Below, piece after piece: positions 8,794 to 18,892 of a DNA stretch of 64,000 bases. The first letter of the stretch is position 1; each line of letters starts with the position of its first letter. Position numbers and translations under genes: made by a program. The notes beneath the pieces were generated by a model. The model did no database searches. It worked only from the letters and a program-made list of their open reading frames with translations, and was not told the origin of the DNA. This DNA is from Rothia uropygialis (GTDB taxonomy: Bacteria > Actinomycetota > Actinomycetes > Actinomycetales > Micrococcaceae): NCBI RefSeq assembly GCF_004137765.1, contig NZ_NOIS01000002.1:496001-560000 (forward strand). The letters are read 5' to 3'.

Positions 8794-8922
8794 CCAACAA
8801 ATTTGTGGTCGCGGGCCGGTCCATGCTCGTGTTGACCTTCGACACAACAGCCTCTGCGACCACATCCGCCACCGGGACGGTAGCAGGCAGTGCAGCCTCC
8901 TCCGCAGACGGTGGCAAATACG

Positions 8923-9085
8923 ATGATCTCCGTCCTCGTTTCCTTGTTCTGCTTCTGTATCAACAACACACCAGCTTTCACTCGGCCGGATTTTTGCGCG
9001 CTGTACAGCCTCGTCGCCACCAGCGCGGTGGTACCCCCCCGGTGTCGTGATGGAGACTTTTGATGACATTGAACAAGCCAGCTGA
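8923..9085 (+). pseudogene. Fragment of a small hydrophobic (membrane) protein, frameshifted
   Basis: ATG 8923 opens MISVLVSLFCFCINNTPAF and continues through LYSLVATSAVVPPP to a stop at 9047. Just after a C7 run (9034-9040) another frame continues GVVMETFDDIEQAS to a stop at 9083. Read across the break, this is one short hydrophobic segment followed by an acidic tail, a shape seen in phage holins and other small membrane proteins. The match is by shape only, and the annotation is tentative. Confidence 0.3.
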
Positions 9086-9087
9086 CC

Positions 9088-9165
9088 ATGAACACATACT
9101 CGCGTGTGGTGGCAAAGCTGTCAGAAGCGGCCGCCGAAGCGATGGATCGGGCACTCGGTGAGTAG
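9088..9165 (+). CDS. Possible 25-residue small ORF
   Basis: ATG at 9088, two bases after the stop of the preceding frame, encodes MNTYSRVVAKLSEAAAEAMD plus five residues. It has actinobacteria-like codon use and amphipathic helical character but no ribosome site of its own. It may be a coupled microprotein or the tail of the broken frame upstream. I do not recognise it. Confidence 0.25.
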   Translation: MNTYSRVVAKLSEAAAEAMDRALGE

Positions 9166-9168
9166 GCG

Positions 9169-9190
9169 CGTGACTAACGACGTGACTAAC
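9169..9190. repeat. Tandem direct repeat CGTGACTAAC x2
   Basis: The 10-mer CGTGACTAAC occurs at 9169-9178 and again at 9181-9190, separated by GA. It lies between the decayed frames and the tRNA-Leu terminator. It may be a leftover of an integration or excision site, but no second copy flanking an element was found by eye. Confidence 0.4.
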
Positions 9191-9201
9191 TTAAATAAAA
9201 A

Positions 9202-9246
9202 ATGCGGGCCTTACGTAGTACCATTTGTACCACGTAAGGCCCGCAT
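9202..9246 (-). terminator. Terminator of tRNA-Leu
   Basis: A near-perfect inverted repeat (ATGCGGGCCTTACGT... paired with ...ACGTAAGGCCCGCAT) with a short loop. On the minus strand it is followed by TTTTTTATTTAA, a strong U-tract. It lies immediately 3' of the leftward tRNA-Leu gene. Confidence 0.9.
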
Positions 9247-9259
9247 AACTAAAGAGAAG

Positions 9260-9341
9260 TGCCCAAGGTGGGACTTGAACCCACACTCCGTGAGGAACCG
9301 CATTTTGAGTGCGGCGCGTCTGCCAATTCCGCCACTTGGGC
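9260..9341 (-). tRNA. tRNA-Leu (CAA)
   Basis: An 82-base leucine tRNA on the minus strand. The 7-bp acceptor GCCCAAG/CTTGGGC is closed, the anticodon loop reads CTCAAAA (anticodon CAA), there is a long type II variable arm, and the T-arm GTGGGTTCAAGTCCCAC is intact. The CCA end is not encoded. Its 3' side faces the degenerate accessory stretch, the usual orientation for integration at tRNA genes. Confidence 0.95.
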
Positions 9342-9446
9342 TTTCGTCGAGGCGACCCTCAAAGTCACCTTCGAACCAGGATTACTTTACACAATCAGGC
9401 CCTCAACGTGAAATCGCCGTTCACGGTGACGCAACGCGGATGAGAT

Positions 9447-9479
9447 GGCGGGGCGGGAGAACGGATCGCCCGCCCCGCC
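9447..9479 (-). terminator. Terminator downstream of pyk
   Basis: Arms GGCGGGGCGGG (9447-9457) and CCCGCCCCGCC (9469-9479) form an 11-bp GC-only stem, 30 bases beyond the pyk stop on the minus strand. There is no marked U-tract. Confidence 0.75.
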
Positions 9480-9509
9480 GTCGCGCGAGTCATCGGAGGC
9501 GTTGGGCGC

Positions 9510-10979
9510 TTAGTGCTGGTAGGGACCCAGCTTTTCACGGCTCTCCGGGGTGCGGGCGCCATCATCGTCGACGTCCCCGACCCTGTGGACCTTGACCATG
9601 TTCGTCGAACCGGCGACCCCCAGGGGCGAACCGGCGGTCAGAACGAGCAATTCGTCCTTCTTGACCAAATTACGGTTCAGAAGATACCGGTCCACGGCTT
9701 CCGTCATGCTGTCCGTATCGCTGTGCTCCTCCTGCAAGGCTGCATCCACGCCCCAGAAAAGCGCCATGAATGCACGGACCTTGGGATCCGGGGTGAAAGC
9801 CAGGACCGGCTTGGAGGGGCGGAGCCGGCACAGACGGCGAGCCGAATCTCCCGACTGAGTGAACGTACAGATGTAGTTGACGTTGAGCTGGTCCGCGATA
9901 TTCACGGCCGCCAGAGTCACGGCACCGCCGCGGGTGCGCGGGCTCGACCCAAGCGCGGGCACACGATCCATGCCGTGTTGCTCGGTCGACTCGACAATAC
10001 GAGCCATCGTCTGGATCGTAATGATCGGGTACTTGCCCACTGAGGTCTCGCCCGAGAGCATCACAGCGTCGGCGCCATCGAGAATAGCGTTGGCGCAGTC
10101 CGAAGCCTCGGCTCGGGTCGGCATCGGGTTGCTGATCATCGACTCGAGAACCTGGGTTGCGACGATAACCGGCTTTGCCCAACGGCGGGCCAACGTAATC
10201 GCGCGCTTCTGCACGAGCGGGACCTCTTCGAGCGGGTACTCGACGCCGAGGTCACCACGGGCGACCATGATGCCGTCGAACTTGTCGACGATGTCCTGAA
10301 GGTTCTCCACCGCCTGCGGCTTCTCGATCTTGGCGATGACCGGCAAGTGCAGGCCTTCTTCTTCCATGATCTCGTGCACGCGCACAATGTCGTCACCCGA
10401 ACGAACGAAGGACAACGCGATGATGTCGACGCCAGTGTTCAGCGCCCAGCGGAGGTCCCGCTCATCCTTCTCCGTCAGTGCCGGAACCGACACGGCAACA
10501 CCCGGGAGGTTGATGCCTTTGTGATCCGAGACAGTGCCGCCGACCACGACACGAGTGGTCACGGTCGTCGCGTCAACCTGTGTCGCTTCGAGACGAACCT
10601 TGCCGTCGTCGATCAGCAGGGCGTCACCGGGGCGAACATCCCCCGGAAGACCCTTGTAGGTCGTTCCGCACATCTCTTGATTGCCGGGAACGTCCTCAAT
10701 GGTGATCTTGAACGTGTCACCCTGGGCCAGATCCACCGGACCGTCGGCGAAGCTCTCAAGGCGAATCTTCGGTCCCTGGATATCGGCCAGGATCGCGACG
10801 TTCTTACCGAGAGTGTCCGCGGCGCGGCGCACGTTGTCATAGTTCTGGGTGTGGACGTCGTGGTCGCCGTGGCTCATGTTCAAGCGGGCGACGTTGAGTC
10901 CTGCGGAGATGGCCTCCGAGACTTTGTCGTAACTGGAAAGGGCGGGTCCTAAGGTACATACGATTTTTGCGCGTCTCAT
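9510..10979 (-). CDS. pyk: Pyruvate kinase
   Basis: A 489-residue glycolytic enzyme converting phosphoenolpyruvate and ADP to pyruvate and ATP. The start MRRAKIVCTLGPA is the family N-terminus, so the ATG at 10979 is chosen over the longer open frame. It has the K+/substrate-binding RLNMSHGDH, the catalytic and Mg-binding region AKIEKPQAVENL with MVARGDLGVEYPLEEVP, and TRAEASDCANAILDGADAVM with LSGETSVGKYP. The C-terminal allosteric domain is complete. Gene is monocistronic, ending at the 9447 hairpin, with a 377-base divergent region upstream. Confidence 0.97.
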   Translation of the reverse strand: MRRAKIVCTLGPALSSYDKVSEAISAGLNVARLNMSHGDHDVHTQNYDNVRRAADTLGKNVAILADIQGPKIRLESFADGPVDLAQGDTFKITIEDVPGNQEMCGTTYKGLPGDVRPGDALLIDDGKVRLEATQVDATTVTTRVVVGGTVSDHKGINLPGVAVSVPALTEKDERDLRWALNTGVDIIALSFVRSGDDIVRVHEIMEEEGLHLPVIAKIEKPQAVENLQDIVDKFDGIMVARGDLGVEYPLEEVPLVQKRAITLARRWAKPVIVATQVLESMISNPMPTRAEASDCANAILDGADAVMLSGETSVGKYPIITIQTMARIVESTEQHGMDRVPALGSSPRTRGGAVTLAAVNIADQLNVNYICTFTQSGDSARRLCRLRPSKPVLAFTPDPKVRAFMALFWGVDAALQEEHSDTDSMTEAVDRYLLNRNLVKKDELLVLTAGSPLGVAGSTNMVKVHRVGDVDDDGARTPESREKLGPYQH

Positions 10980-11356
10980 GACGTTAACTGTAGTTCTCTT
11001 AAAGCCACATGAACAGTAAGGCCCGGTTCGTGACTCGCCCGAGTCCCCTTTACTCGTCCCGAGCCCGTGATGTAGACCTAGATCACGAACGACGCCTCCC
11101 ACCCCTGGATATTCAGGGCAAAATAGAGTAGGGAGCCCGAAATCCACTTCATCGGAGGCCTTCGGCGTTATCGACCACCGAACCCAAAAATCCCACACTG
11201 TCCCACACGCTAGGACAGGCGTTCCGGTACGCCGCTCCGGGCGATCCGGGCCCGAATAGTTAGTCTTGAAGGAGCACTATTTTGCTCCGCTGCATGGGCC
11301 AGGGGCCTTCGCAGGGGTGATATACGTCCGACTCAGGCGCAGATACAGGAGAATTC
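10980..11356. promoter_or_regulatory. Divergent promoter region between pyk and the flavodoxin gene
   Basis: 377 bases without a supported gene. It contains an operator-like inverted repeat, CGTGAT-N10-ATCACG, at 11066-11087 about 90 bases upstream of the pyk start, and a small repeat GGAGCA-N6-TGCTCC at 11271-11288 nearer the flavodoxin gene. Both genes must be driven from here. Confidence 0.5.
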
Positions 11357-11893
11357 ATGACCACGACCCTTGTGCTCTACGGATCGCACTACGGATACAC
11401 TCGCTCCTACGCCGAATGGATTGCGGAAGACACCGGTGGGCGCGCAATAGCTTTGGACGAGGCCACCCCTTCCGCCGTCGAAGCAGCGGAGACCGTCATC
11501 ATCGGAGCCAGTGATTACGCCGGAAAGCTCACTGGCGCGGATCGTGTGCACGAATTCGCGGAAAACCTGCGCGAGAAAAAGCTGGCGTACTTCACCGTGT
11601 CCTTCTCAGGGGACGTTTCCCAGCCGAAGGAGAAGCTCGACGGGGTCCTTGCCAAGAATCTGGGAGACGCTTATCGACAGGGTGCCCCCACCGCGCATTT
11701 CCGTGGTGGTATGGACTACTCGGTACTGTCCCGCTCCCACAAGACGGCCATGATGGGTGTCAAGACTTTCCTCAAGTCCAAACCCAACAAAACGGTGACC
11801 GACCGTCAAATGGTCGAGTGCTACGGCGGGTCGGCCGACTACCGCGACCGCTCTGCCGTCGCTCCCTTCGTCGAAGCCGTCAAAGCACTCTGA
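11357..11893 (+). CDS. Flavodoxin-domain protein (HemG-like)
   Basis: A 178-residue protein starting MTTTLVLYGSHYGYTRSYAE. The phosphate-binding loop YGSHYGYTRSYAEWIA is the flavodoxin FMN motif, and the remaining alternating strands and helices (ETVIIGASDYAGKLTG, AYFTVSFSGD) fit the HemG-type flavodoxin family. HemG oxidises protoporphyrinogen; many actinobacterial relatives have unknown redox roles and no haem genes are nearby, so function stays open. It is a single gene ending in the hairpin at 11936. Confidence 0.85.
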   Translation: MTTTLVLYGSHYGYTRSYAEWIAEDTGGRAIALDEATPSAVEAAETVIIGASDYAGKLTGADRVHEFAENLREKKLAYFTVSFSGDVSQPKEKLDGVLAKNLGDAYRQGAPTAHFRGGMDYSVLSRSHKTAMMGVKTFLKSKPNKTVTDRQMVECYGGSADYRDRSAVAPFVEAVKAL

Positions 11894-11935
11894 CTCGTCT
11901 GTCCCCGGAACGAGACCCCGCGGAAATCCAGAAAA

Positions 11936-11968
11936 AGCCCCCGAAGCCACGGCGTGGTTTCGGGGGCT
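11936..11968. terminator. Bidirectional terminator between flavodoxin gene and gltD
   Basis: The stem AGCCCCCGAA..CCAC/GTGG..TTCGGGGGCT has one mismatch and a 3-base loop, with AAAA on the left side. It sits between convergent genes and probably stops both. Confidence 0.85.
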
Positions 11969-11993
11969 CTCCCGTAGTAGGACCAGGGTTTCG

Positions 11994-13454
11994 TTACAGC
12001 AGATCGATCGGACGATCCGTGGGAGCCACCGGTTCCGGCAGCAACGTGCTGCCAACCAGATGGCGTTCGACCGACGCAGCGCATGCCCTGCCCTCGGCAA
12101 TGGCCCACACCACCAACGACTGGCCCCGACCGGCGTCCCCGCACGAGAAGATGCCCGGGATGTTTGTCATGTACTCATCATCCCGAGCCACATTGGAACG
12201 AGGATCCATTTCGGCTCCGGCCTGCTCGGCGATCGCCTCGGAGTCCTGCCCCGTGAACCCAAGGGCCAGGAACACGAGGTCCGCCGGGATGATCCTCTCG
12301 GTGCCTTCCTTTGACCCCCGTTTCCCGTCCTCCTTGTACTCGGTTTCAGCAACCTTGATGCCGGTGACCCGGCCGTTCTCGCCCACGAATTCAATGGTCG
12401 AGGCGAGGTAATTGCGTTCGCCGCCTTCTTCGTGCGAGCTCGCGACCTCAAAGAGGTTCGGGAACATCGGCCACGGCTCGTGCCCGGCACGTTCCTCCGG
12501 CGGCTTCTTACCAATGGCCAACGTCGTCACCGAAGCGGCCTTCTGCCGATTCGCGGTACCGATACAGTCTGCGCCGGTATCGCCGCCGCCCAGGATCACC
12601 ACGTGCTTTCCTTCGGCGTTGATCTGGTCCGGAACCTCATCGCCGGCACCAACCCGGTTGGACTGCACAAGGTACTCCATCGCGAAATGGACACCGTCGA
12701 GATCGCGTCCGGGAATCGGCAGATCCCGCGGTTTGGTCGCGCCCGTAGCCACCACGACGGCGTCATACCGACGCCGCAACTGGTCCCAGGGGATGTCCCT
12801 GCCGATCTCGACGCCCGCGCGAAAACGAGTGCCCTCGGCGCGCATAACGTCCAGTCGCCGGTCCAGGACGGACTTCTCCATCTTGAAATCCGGGATCCCG
12901 TAACGAAGCAGTCCCCCGATCCGGTCCTCCCGTTCGTAGACAGCCACGGTGTAGCCGGCTTGGGTCAATTGCTGTGCTGCGGCGAGCCCGGCAGGCCCGG
13001 AGCCGACCACGGCCACCGTCTTGTCCACGAGCCGCTCCGGCAGGTGAGGCTCGATGAGCCCCTCGTCGAACGCTTTCTCGCCGATCGTGTACTCGATCTG
13101 TTTGATCGTAACGGCCGGCTGATTGATGCCCAACACGCACGAGGACTCGCACGGTGCCGGGCAAACCCTGCCCGTGAACTCCGGGAAATTGTTGGTCGCG
13201 TGCATCCGCTGAACCGCCTCGGCGGTCCGTCCCTGCCACATGAGGTCATTCCACTCGGGAATCAGATTGCCTAGCGGGCAACCTTGATGACAGAACGGAA
13301 CGCCGCAGTCCATGCATCGGGACGCCTGCTGTTTCAGCGTGGCCGAGTCCTGTTCAACCTGGACTTCTTTCCAGTCCATGATGCGTACCGGAACCGGCCG
13401 CTTGGGGCGGTCCACACGTTGTTCGTACTTCAGAAAGCCGCGGGGATCAGCCAT
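11994..13454 (-). CDS. gltD: Glutamate synthase small (beta) subunit
   Basis: 486 residues. It feeds electrons from NADPH to the large subunit for making glutamate from 2-oxoglutarate and glutamine. The N-terminal cysteine clusters [13 protein letters not shown] and CPAPCESSC bind Fe-S centres. The FAD site is [17 protein letters not shown], the NADPH site [15 protein letters not shown], and the C-terminal FAD contact [10 protein letters not shown]. Its start overlaps the gltB stop by 8 bases, so translation is coupled. Length is normal for the family. Confidence 0.97.
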   Translation of the reverse strand: MADPRGFLKYEQRVDRPKRPVPVRIMDWKEVQVEQDSATLKQQASRCMDCGVPFCHQGCPLGNLIPEWNDLMWQGRTAEAVQRMHATNNFPEFTGRVCPAPCESSCVLGINQPAVTIKQIEYTIGEKAFDEGLIEPHLPERLVDKTVAVVGSGPAGLAAAQQLTQAGYTVAVYEREDRIGGLLRYGIPDFKMEKSVLDRRLDVMRAEGTRFRAGVEIGRDIPWDQLRRRYDAVVVATGATKPRDLPIPGRDLDGVHFAMEYLVQSNRVGAGDEVPDQINAEGKHVVILGGGDTGADCIGTANRQKAASVTTLAIGKKPPEERAGHEPWPMFPNLFEVASSHEEGGERNYLASTIEFVGENGRVTGIKVAETEYKEDGKRGSKEGTERIIPADLVFLALGFTGQDSEAIAEQAGAEMDPRSNVARDDEYMTNIPGIFSCGDAGRGQSLVVWAIAEGRACAASVERHLVGSTLLPEPVAPTDRPIDLL

Positions 13455-16400
13455 GCGCGGTCACCTCCAGAATCTCTTGCCAGACCGGATCTCCATCCGG
13501 ATCATTGCCCTCTGCTTCGGCCCGTGACCGAATGTCCTGAACGGCCGCGAAATCACGCGGCATCACACGCGTCAGCCGTGCCATGGAACCTTCCGGATCC
13601 GCGAGCATCGTATGCGCCACCTCGGATCCGGTCTCGGCGTAGTGCTTTTCGAGGAGTTGGGTCACGAGTTTCTCGTCATCCTCGTCCAAACCGGAGAACG
13701 TCAGTTCGCCCGATTCCCGAGCCGCCTTGTTGACGTCGGCAAGGTCCAGATCCAGCACGTACGCGACACCGCCGGACATTCCCGCACCGAAGTTACGGCC
13801 GGTCTGCCCGATGATCAGAGCCACGCCGCCGGTCATGTACTCGCACCCGTGATCGCCGATTCCTTCAGCAACAGCGGTCGCGCCCGAATTCCTCACGAGG
13901 AATCTTTCTCCCACTTGTCCGCGCAAGAACAGCTCACCGCTCGTCGCGCCGTAGCCGATCACGTTTCCGGCGATGACGTTGTCCTGGGCGTTGAACAGGG
14001 CATCGGCCTCGGGCCGGACAATGATGCGTCCGCCAGAAAGCCCTTTGCCCGTGTAATCGTTCGCGTCCCCGGTCAGCCTCAGGGTGATACCTTGCGGCAA
14101 GAACGCGCCCAACGATTGTCCCGCCTGCCCGTGCAAATTGACCGTAATGGTGTCATGGTCCAGGAAATCGGGACCAAAGGTTTTGGTCACCGTGTTGCCG
14201 AGCATCGTTCCGATCGCACGGTCGGTGTTGATGATCGGATGATCAATGGACACCGGTGTACGTTCGGTCAAGGCCGCCTCGGAAAGACGGATGAGCTCAT
14301 TGTCCATGTGCTTCTCGAGCTCGTGATCCTGAGGACGCATATTGCGAATGCCTTGGTTGCCGTATTCGTCCGCCGTCGAACGCAGGATGTGGCGAAGGTC
14401 CAGGCCCTCGGCCTTCCAATGCGCAACGGCCTTGCGAGTATCCAAAACCTCGGCATGGCCAATGGCTTCGTCAAGGCTTCTGAATCCCAGTTCGGCGAGG
14501 TATTCCCTCACTTCCTCGGCAATGAATTCGAAGAAATTGACGACGTGTTCAGCTTTGCCTTGGAACCGCTCCCGCAGCTTCGGATTCTGCGTCGCGACCC
14601 CCACCGGACACGTGTCCAGGTGGCACTTGCGCATCATGATGCAACCCTCGACGACCAACGGCGCGGTAGCGAAACCGTATTCCTCGGCGCCGAGAAGCGC
14701 GGCCACGACGACGTCCCGCCCGGTCTTCATCTGGCCATCGGCCTGGACCACCACCCGATCCCTCAAGCCGTTGAGCAGCAGCGTCTGTTGCGTCTCGGCC
14801 AAACCGAGCTCCCAAGGAGCGCCGGCATGCTTGAGGGAGTTCATGGGGGCCGCTCCCGTACCGCCGTCGTGACCGGAAACCAGTACAACGTCGGCCTTTG
14901 CCTTGGTCACGCCGCTGGCGACCGTCCCGATACCGATTTCGGAGACCAACTTGACGTGCACTCGAGCCTCGGGATTCGCGCGCTTGAGGTCATAGATCAG
15001 CTGCGCGAGGTCCTCGATCGAATAGATGTCATGGTGCGGGGGTGGAGAAATGAGGGAAACACCCGGTGTTGCGTGTCGGGTCCGCGCAACCCACGGGTAG
15101 ACCTTGGCGGACATGAGCTGTCCGCCTTCTCCAGGCTTCGCACCCTGCGCCATCTTGATCTGGATATCCTTGGCATGGGTCAGATACAGGCTCGTCACGC
15201 CGAAACGCCCCGAAGCGACCTGCTTGATCGCGGAACGTCGCTCGGGGTCGAGCAGCCTCTCCAGGTCCTCGCCGCCCTCACCGGTGTTGGATTTGGCGCC
15301 GAGCCGGTTCATGGCGATCGCGAGGGTCTCATGGGCCTCTTGGGAGATCGAACCATAGGACATCGCGCCGGTCGAGAACCTCTTCACGATGGAACTGACG
15401 GATTCGACCTCTTCTAGCGGCACCGGCTGGCGACGCCCGTTGAAGTCCAGGAGTCCGCGCAGAGTCATCAGGTCCCTGGATTGGTCGTCCACGAGCTTGG
15501 TGTAGGACTTGAAGACGTCGTAGCGACGAGTCTTGGTCGCGTGCTGAAGCCTGAATACCGTGTGCGGGTTGAACAGGTGCGGTGCTCCGTCACGACGCCA
15601 GTCGTACTCTCCCCCGGTCTCCAGGTCACGGTACGGAACTTTGACTCCGTCCTGAGGATAAGCGCGATCGTGCCGCGCCTTGACCTCATCCGAAATGACG
15701 CTCAGCCCGACTCCGCCCATTTGGGAGTGCGTGCCCGTGAAGTATTCGTCCACGAGCGCCTGAGAAAGCCCGAGAGCCTCGAAAGTCTGAGCGCCGCAGT
15801 ACGAACTCACGGTCGAAATACCCATTTTGGACATGATTTTCTGCAGTCCCTTGCCCAGGGCCTTGATGAGGTTGCGGGTCGCCTGTTCGGCGGTCACATC
15901 CTTCAGATCTCCCGTGCGGACCAGGTGTTCCACGGACTCCATGGCCAGGTAAGGGTTCACGGCCGAAGCGCCGAAGCCCACGAGTGCCGCGACATGGTGG
16001 ACCTCGCGCACGTCGCCGGCCTCCACGACCAAGCCGACCTTCGTGCGCGTTGCAGAACGCAACAGGTGATGGTGAACTGCCGCGGTCAACAGGAGCGACG
16101 GAATCGGAGCCCAATTGGCGTTTGCATTGCGATCCGACAAGATCACGTACTCGACGCCGCGGTTGACGGCGGCCGAGACCTTCTCGCAGATTTCGGACAG
16201 TCGGGACCGCAACGACGCCGCTCCTCCAGCCGGGTTGTACAGCCCACGCACCTTCAGGGCCGTGGACATACCGTCCTCGTCCTCGATGTGCATGATTTTG
16301 TCCAACTGATCGTTGTCGATCACCGGGAAGTCGAGTTCGAGCTGCCGTGTCCGGACGTAGTCGTTGCGCAGCAAATTGCCGTTGGGGCCCAGCGAGCTCC

Positions 16401-18108
16401 GCAGCGACGTCACGAGTTCTTCGCGGATGGAGTCCAGAGGCGGATTCGTGACCTGAGCGAAGGACTGGATGAAGTAGTCGAAGAGCAGCCGCGGCCGCTT
16501 CGCGAGGACAGCAATAGGCGTGTCCGTGCCCATGGCGTAGATCGGCTCGGCTCCCTTGGCGGCCATGGGGCCCAGAAGGGACTTGAGCTCCTCGTGGGTG
16601 TAGCCGAAAATCTGCTGCCTAACGAGGATCGATTGCGCCGAGGGGTTGCGGTGCTCACGTTCCGGAAGGTCATCCAGCGTGAAGATATTCTGCTTCGCCC
16701 ATTCCTTCCACGGATTGCGCTTGGCGATATTGTCTTTGACCTCCCGGTCAGGAACGATTCGTCCCTGCTTGGTGTCTACCAAGAACATGGTCCCGGGCGA
16801 AACCCGACCCTTGGACACGATTTTGGTGTCTCCCAAGTCAACGACCCCCACCTCGGAAGCGAAGATGACCAGACCGTCGTCGGTCTCCCAGTATCTGCCC
16901 GGGCGCAGTCCGTTCCGGTCCAGAACCGAACCAACCAGGTCACCATCCGTGAACGTTACTGCTGCGGGGCCGTCCCACGGCTCCATGAGTGTCGCGTGGT
17001 ACCGGTAGAAGGCGCGCCGGTCGTCATCCATTGTCTCGTGATTCTCCCAGGCTTCCGGGATCATCATCATGATCGCTTCCGGCATCGAGCGACCCGAAAG
17101 CATCAGGAGTTCGACGACCTCGTCGAAGGACTGCGAATCCGACGCTCCCACCGAACAGATCGGGAACAACTCTTCCGGATGCCGCCCCAGTACCGGGGAC
17201 TTGAGTTGAGACTGCCGTGCCCGCATCCAGTTGCGGTTTCCTTTGACCGTGTTGATCTCGCCGTTGTGCGCAATCGCCCGGAATGGCTGTGCCAAAGGCC
17301 ATGATGGGAACGTATTCGTCGAGAAACGCGAATGTACGATCGCCAGGCGAGTCGTGAACAGCGGATCAGAGAGGTCCGGGTAGAACGGCTCCAGCTGGGC
17401 GGTCGTGAGCATGCCCTTGTACGTGATGGTCCGCGTCGAAAACGACGGGAAATAGATCCCCAGTTTGTGCTGTGAGCGTTTCCGCACGCGAAAAGCCTTT
17501 TGATCCAGCTGGCGACGTTCCTGCTCGGGGTCCAAGTCGACGAGCGGGATGTGCCCCGTGAACGCTTCCGCAGTCTCTTCCGTGACCGCCTCGGAGACGA
17601 ACATCTGCACAAAATAGGGCATAACTGCGCGTGCTGAAGCGCCGACGACGGTTTCGTCGACGGGAACCACGCGCCAACCAAGCACCTGCAGCCCTTCGCC
17701 CTCTGCCATGTCGGCCAAGGCTTCCTGCAGGTCATCGGCGTTTACACCGTGGGTCGGCAAAAATGCCGTTCCGACCGCGTATTTGCCGGGCTCGGGCAGG
17801 GAGAAGTCTACGTTCTGCCTGAAGAATTCATCGGGCACCTGGGTCAGAAGCCCGGCGCCGTCTCCCGTGCCTTCGTCCGCGCCGACGGCTCCTCTGTGCT
17901 CGAGCGAGCGCAGGGCCGTCAGTGCCTTGTCTACGACGTCGTGGGTCGCGTCGCCGGTCAGGCTTGCGATCATCGCCAGGCCGCAGGCGTCCTTCTCGAA
18001 GTCCGGGTCGTAAAGCCCCTGTTTCTCAGGGGTGTCCGCGAACGTGGTGAACGGTGAGCGCGCGTGGCCGTGTTCCTTGACGGAACGGGTCATCTCGAAG
18101 CCAGTCAT
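13447..18108 (-). CDS. gltB: Glutamate synthase large (alpha) subunit
   Basis: 1553 residues, full length. The order is: an N-terminal class II glutaminase domain with the nucleophile Cys in [11 protein letters not shown] (Cys42 of the chosen start, exposed after propeptide removal); a central domain; the FMN/2-oxoglutarate barrel with [12 protein letters not shown] and [15 protein letters not shown]; the 3Fe-4S cluster cysteines in [15 protein letters not shown]; and the C-terminal beta-helix domain ([19 protein letters not shown] glycine repeats). Ammonia channels from the glutaminase to the FMN site. Two Met codons (1 and 6) could start it. It heads the gltBD operon; the 784-base upstream gap must contain the promoter. 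Confidence 0.97.
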   Translation of the reverse strand: MTGFEMTRSVKEHGHARSPFTTFADTPEKQGLYDPDFEKDACGLAMIASLTGDATHDVVDKALTALRSLEHRGAVGADEGTGDGAGLLTQVPDEFFRQNVDFSLPEPGKYAVGTAFLPTHGVNADDLQEALADMAEGEGLQVLGWRVVPVDETVVGASARAVMPYFVQMFVSEAVTEETAEAFTGHIPLVDLDPEQERRQLDQKAFRVRKRSQHKLGIYFPSFSTRTITYKGMLTTAQLEPFYPDLSDPLFTTRLAIVHSRFSTNTFPSWPLAQPFRAIAHNGEINTVKGNRNWMRARQSQLKSPVLGRHPEELFPICSVGASDSQSFDEVVELLMLSGRSMPEAIMMMIPEAWENHETMDDDRRAFYRYHATLMEPWDGPAAVTFTDGDLVGSVLDRNGLRPGRYWETDDGLVIFASEVGVVDLGDTKIVSKGRVSPGTMFLVDTKQGRIVPDREVKDNIAKRNPWKEWAKQNIFTLDDLPEREHRNPSAQSILVRQQIFGYTHEELKSLLGPMAAKGAEPIYAMGTDTPIAVLAKRPRLLFDYFIQSFAQVTNPPLDSIREELVTSLRSSLGPNGNLLRNDYVRTRQLELDFPVIDNDQLDKIMHIEDEDGMSTALKVRGLYNPAGGAASLRSRLSEICEKVSAAVNRGVEYVILSDRNANANWAPIPSLLLTAAVHHHLLRSATRTKVGLVVEAGDVREVHHVAALVGFGASAVNPYLAMESVEHLVRTGDLKDVTAEQATRNLIKALGKGLQKIMSKMGISTVSSYCGAQTFEALGLSQALVDEYFTGTHSQMGGVGLSVISDEVKARHDRAYPQDGVKVPYRDLETGGEYDWRRDGAPHLFNPHTVFRLQHATKTRRYDVFKSYTKLVDDQSRDLMTLRGLLDFNGRRQPVPLEEVESVSSIVKRFSTGAMSYGSISQEAHETLAIAMNRLGAKSNTGEGGEDLERLLDPERRSAIKQVASGRFGVTSLYLTHAKDIQIKMAQGAKPGEGGQLMSAKVYPWVARTRHATPGVSLISPPPHHDIYSIEDLAQLIYDLKRANPEARVHVKLVSEIGIGTVASGVTKAKADVVLVSGHDGGTGAAPMNSLKHAGAPWELGLAETQQTLLLNGLRDRVVVQADGQMKTGRDVVVAALLGAEEYGFATAPLVVEGCIMMRKCHLDTCPVGVATQNPKLRERFQGKAEHVVNFFEFIAEEVREYLAELGFRSLDEAIGHAEVLDTRKAVAHWKAEGLDLRHILRSTADEYGNQGIRNMRPQDHELEKHMDNELIRLSEAALTERTPVSIDHPIINTDRAIGTMLGNTVTKTFGPDFLDHDTITVNLHGQAGQSLGAFLPQGITLRLTGDANDYTGKGLSGGRIIVRPEADALFNAQDNVIAGNVIGYGATSGELFLRGQVGERFLVRNSGATAVAEGIGDHGCEYMTGGVALIIGQTGRNFGAGMSGGVAYVLDLDLADVNKAARESGELTFSGLDEDDEKLVTQLLEKHYAETGSEVAHTMLADPEGSMARLTRVMPRDFAAVQDIRSRAEAEGNDPDGDPVWQEILEVTAHG

Positions 18109-18544
18109 GCTTGAAGCCTCTCCTCCTCGTGTCAGTCCGTGAACTCAAGAGTAGGCCTTGGCCCTCTTGAGTTCCTGGGCTCGCGCAGCGGAATACGCGG
18201 AACCACGATCAGCGGCTCGAAGAATCGGTTCCTGAAGGAAAACGGGCCAAGCATTTGGGTATAGCTATGACACCGTCAAGGAAAAGAAAGGTGCTCATCG
18301 TGTCCGCAACGAGCGCTTCACCTGGGCATCGCCCAACGATTCAACGGTGGCCGCTTCATTGCAGCAATCACGAGACAATACCGGCATTCTCGGTGTGTTG
18401 GCGCCGGATCGATAAAAGTTCCCGCCTGTGATGCAGGGGCAGGGACTACGACTTGCCTATGTGTTGTCTCGCAAAACTACCACGCCGAGGGTGGGCGGCA
18501 TCATAGATATCCACAGTTTGGAATGTGTTACGGGAAAAAACGGT

Positions 18545-18577
18545 TCCGTTTTCTGGTCGCGAACCCGAGAAAACGGA
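18545..18577. repeat. Inverted repeat (10-bp arms)
   Basis: TCCGTTTTCT at 18545-18554 pairs with AGAAAACGGA at 18568-18577 across a 13-base loop. It lies 3' of lgt and 5' of gltB, so it may be a transcript-end hairpin or a regulatory element. Confidence 0.6.
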
Positions 18578-18625
18578 CTCTCCCTGGGGACGCTCCAGTC
18601 CCCGCGGCGCCCAGCGAGGCCCCGC

Positions 18626-18694
18626 GTTAGGCGGTGGTTACCCGGTCCGGTGCCGGTTTCCCGCATGAGGAGGGGGGTATAACACCCGCCTAAC
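18626..18694. repeat. Long imperfect inverted repeat
   Basis: GTTAGGCGG at 18626-18634 pairs with CCGCCTAAC at 18686-18694. Pairing can continue with bulges through GGTTACCC and GGGTATAAC. The loop contains a further GC-rich GGTCCGGTGCCGG. It is a candidate terminator or leader structure between the trp-lgt and glt operons. Confidence 0.5.
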
Positions 18695-18892
18695 GATGGA
18701 AAACGCCTCACGAGCAGGCACCCCCACCCAAGAACACTCCGGTCCGCACGACCCTCCCTCTCGACCCGCAACCACGGAAGGTCACCCTCAGGAGGAGGAG
18801 GAAACATCCGAGGAAACCTTCCGTGACGGTTTGAAGAGAACAACAGAAACACCCTCTGCCCGCGGGCTCAGCCGCAGGTAGTCACGTTTCGC

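Larger units (their letters stand above)
18109..18892. promoter_or_regulatory. gltB upstream region with several hairpins
   Basis: 784 bases between the 3' end of lgt and gltB, without a convincing gene: the 131-codon and 84-codon frames here lack motifs and ribosome sites. Three inverted repeats stand out. One is at 18545-18577 (TCCGTTTTCT/AGAAAACGGA, 10 bp). A second, imperfect, is at 18626-18694 with 9-bp outer arms GTTAGGCGG/CCGCCTAAC. The third is at 18773-18825 (CACGGAAGGT/ACCTTCCGTG). One probably terminates the trp-lgt transcript; the gltBD promoter should lie nearer 18110-18400. Confidence 0.5.

Noticed and set aside
11066-11087. CRP/GlxR binding site upstream of pyk
   Set aside because: GTGA and TCAC are 12 bases apart instead of the 6 expected, so only a generic inverted repeat is reported.
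13612-17304. Two rightward open frames of about 600 codons opposite gltB
   Set aside because: Shadow frames of gltB; no start signals or motifs, and the glutamate synthase reading is complete.
18457-18852. A 131-codon leftward frame in the gap upstream of gltB
   Set aside because: Arg/Pro-rich text without motif or ribosome site, overlapping inverted repeats; read as non-coding.
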